NCBI RefSeq assembly: GCF_013364195.1
Contig: NZ_CP054918.1
Span: forward strand, 1,353,001-1,417,000
DNA from: Streptomyces sp. NA04227
GTDB lineage: Bacteria > Actinomycetota > Actinomycetes > Streptomycetales > Streptomycetaceae
Direction of reading: 5' to 3'
DNA: 64,000 bases
Under the pieces are notes generated by a model. That model saw only the letters and a list, made by a program, of their open reading frames with translations. It was not told the DNA's origin and made no database searches. The position numbers were made by a program, and so were the translations under genes. Shown piece after piece: positions 63,049 through 64,000 of this stretch. Each line of letters opens with the position of its first letter. The first letter of the stretch is position 1.

Positions 63049-63822
63049 TTACCCGAGCCGTGGTCGGACTCCGAGTACCGCCGTACCGACGCGTACATGT
63101 GTCGCCCCGGCCGCAACGGCCTGCTCGAGGTCCGTACTCATCCCCGCTGAAACCATGTTCGCAGCCGGATGGGCCGCGCGCACAAGGGTTGAGAATTCCA
63201 TCAGCCGCTGGAACGCCGCCAGTTGCCTCCCCGCATACGGCCCGGTGAGCGGCGCGACGGTCATCAGACCGCCGAGTCGCAGACCCTCGGCCGCGTCGAT
63301 CAGAGAGGCCAACTCCTCGATTCCGTCCGGCGTCACGCCTCCGCGCGCACCGGTCCGCCCCTGTCCCCCGGCAGCGCCGGCCTCCCCTCCCCCGACGCCC
63401 GTGGCCGCCTCGCCGAAGTCCGCGTCGAGCGCGACCTGGACCAGGCAGTCCAGTTCGCGCCCGGAGCGCACGGCCTCCTTGGACAGCGCCGTGACCAGCC
63501 GCGGCCGGTCGACGGACTGCACCACATCCGCGTAACTCACCACGGAACGTACCTTGTTGGTCTGCAACTGGCCCACAAAGTGCCAGGAAAGGGGCAGGTC
63601 CGCACAGTCGGAGGCCTTCGCTCCGGCTTCCTGATCACGGTTCTCGGCCACGTGACGGACACCTAGTTCCGACAAGATCCGCACATCGCTCGCCGGGTAG
63701 GTCTTGGTGACGACGATCAGCGTCACCTCTTCCCGCTTGCGGTCCGCGGCCGCGCAGGCGCGCGTGATGCGGTCCTCAACCGCGGCCAGATTCGAGGCCA
63801 GTTCGGCCCTGCGGTCGTTCAT
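63049..63822 (-). CDS. YggS/PLPBP pyridoxal phosphate-binding protein
   Basis: A 257-residue member of the PLP homeostasis protein family, a single alanine racemase-type barrel that binds PLP but has no known catalysis. The PLP lysine is Lys40 in [33 protein letters not shown] and [11 protein letters not shown] follow, and the end [29 protein letters not shown] binds the phosphate. Residues about 141-165 are a Gly-rich insert ([20 protein letters not shown]) not found in most bacteria. The ATG at 63822 is 4-8 bases after GAGGTGGG and six bases after the pgeF stop, so the two are co-transcribed. Confidence 0.93.
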   Translation of the reverse strand: MNDRRAELASNLAAVEDRITRACAAADRKREEVTLIVVTKTYPASDVRILSELGVRHVAENRDQEAGAKASDCADLPLSWHFVGQLQTNKVRSVVSYADVVQSVDRPRLVTALSKEAVRSGRELDCLVQVALDADFGEAATGVGGGEAGAAGGQGRTGARGGVTPDGIEELASLIDAAEGLRLGGLMTVAPLTGPYAGRQLAAFQRLMEFSTLVRAAHPAANMVSAGMSTDLEQAVAAGATHVRVGTAVLGVRPRLG

Positions 63823-63828
63823 CCCACC

Positions 63829-64000
63829 TCAGTCCAGCCACACATAGCCCGCGAGACGGCCGGTGGCCCCCTCGCGGCGGTACGAGAAATGGTCCGCGGA
63901 CTCCAGCGTGCAGACCTCGGACCCGGCGAGGTCACGGACCCCGAGCCGGTCCAGTTGCGCGTGCACCCCGGCGGTGACGTCGACGGCGGGCGTACCCCAG
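63829..64000 (-). CDS. PgeF/YfiH-type laccase-domain protein, C-terminal part
   Basis: Only the last 56 codons are in the window; the 5' part lies beyond the right edge. The readable end, about GTPAVDVTAGVHAQLDRLGV then LESADHFSYRREGATGRLAGYVWLD, matches the C-terminus of the polyphenol oxidase/PgeF (YfiH) family, where a SYRR-D/E-GxTGR segment is conserved. Members act as peptidoglycan-editing or purine nucleoside enzymes. In Streptomyces and other Gram-positives this gene lies between ftsZ and yggS, which fits the order here. Confidence 0.85.
   Translation of the reverse strand, partial: WGTPAVDVTAGVHAQLDRLGVRDLAGSEVCTLESADHFSYRREGATGRLAGYVWLD

Noticed and set aside
1..64000. tRNA or rRNA genes, insertion sequences, prophage or attachment sites
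   Set aside because: No tRNA-like cloverleaf sequence, rRNA stretch, transposase, integrase or terminal inverted repeats were noticed by reading; a covariance-model scan would be needed to exclude short RNAs fully.

Overview
The window is chromosomal core DNA from a Streptomyces-type actinomycete. The sequence is strongly GC-rich with GC-biased third codon positions, starts are often GTG, many operon joints are ATGA/GTGA/TTGA overlaps, and the gene content is the familiar block gltBD - trp - his - dnaE - phoD - ileS - divIVA - sepF. From memory this order matches the Streptomyces coelicolor chromosome around SCO2025-SCO2081; I could not align it here. No rRNA, tRNA, insertion sequence, prophage, CRISPR array or biosynthetic cluster was seen.

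Layout. 1-6000: glutamate synthase (gltB, and gltD cut by the left edge), preceded by an AT-rich promoter with a large inverted repeat. 6.2-10.3 kb: VIT-family metal transporter, ribokinase, lgt and a membrane-anchored DsbA-like protein. 10.4-17.9 kb: tryptophan genes trpA, trpB, a trpM-like small gene, trpC, three small membrane proteins, trpE, and hisI directly upstream of trpE. 18.0-21.1 kb: a metal-binding protein with a leaderless start and an MMPL transporter. 21.3-27.2 kb: a compact histidine operon hisD-hisC-hisB-(54-aa membrane protein)-hisH-priA-ridA-hisF with overlapping stops and starts. No trpF is present, and the PriA-type isomerase would serve both pathways.

27.5-36.7 kb: poorly characterised genes (a beta-helix-like membrane protein, a helical-repeat protein, a LON-domain protein, ybaK, an ABC exporter, a NYN-domain protein and a 56-aa basic protein). 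36.9-40.5 kb: dnaE, the replicative polymerase. 40.8-53.1 kb: accessory physiology (DUF2252, a second DsbA-like protein, phoD, a secreted M43 metalloprotease, a dienelactone-hydrolase-like enzyme, MscS, an SDR, a CPA1 antiporter, a phosphotransferase). 53.2-64 kb: GNAT, an RluD-type pseudouridine synthase, lspA, a Lys/Ala-rich DksA-like protein, T-box-controlled ileS, then divIVA, yggT, sepF, yggS and partial pgeF, which form the distal end of the division cluster.

Regulatory signals are plentiful. At least six genes have a TANNNT -10 box 6-8 bases before the start codon, implying leaderless mRNAs. A T-box precedes ileS. Long perfect hairpins separate transcription units. Two tandem GTTGTCACAAC palindromes lie beyond dnaE, and a palindrome encloses the phoD -10 box. 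Short tandem repeats (6-, 7- and 16-base units) sit in several intergenic regions. I see no clear novel multi-gene system; the best leads are small genes and control elements inside the core operons.
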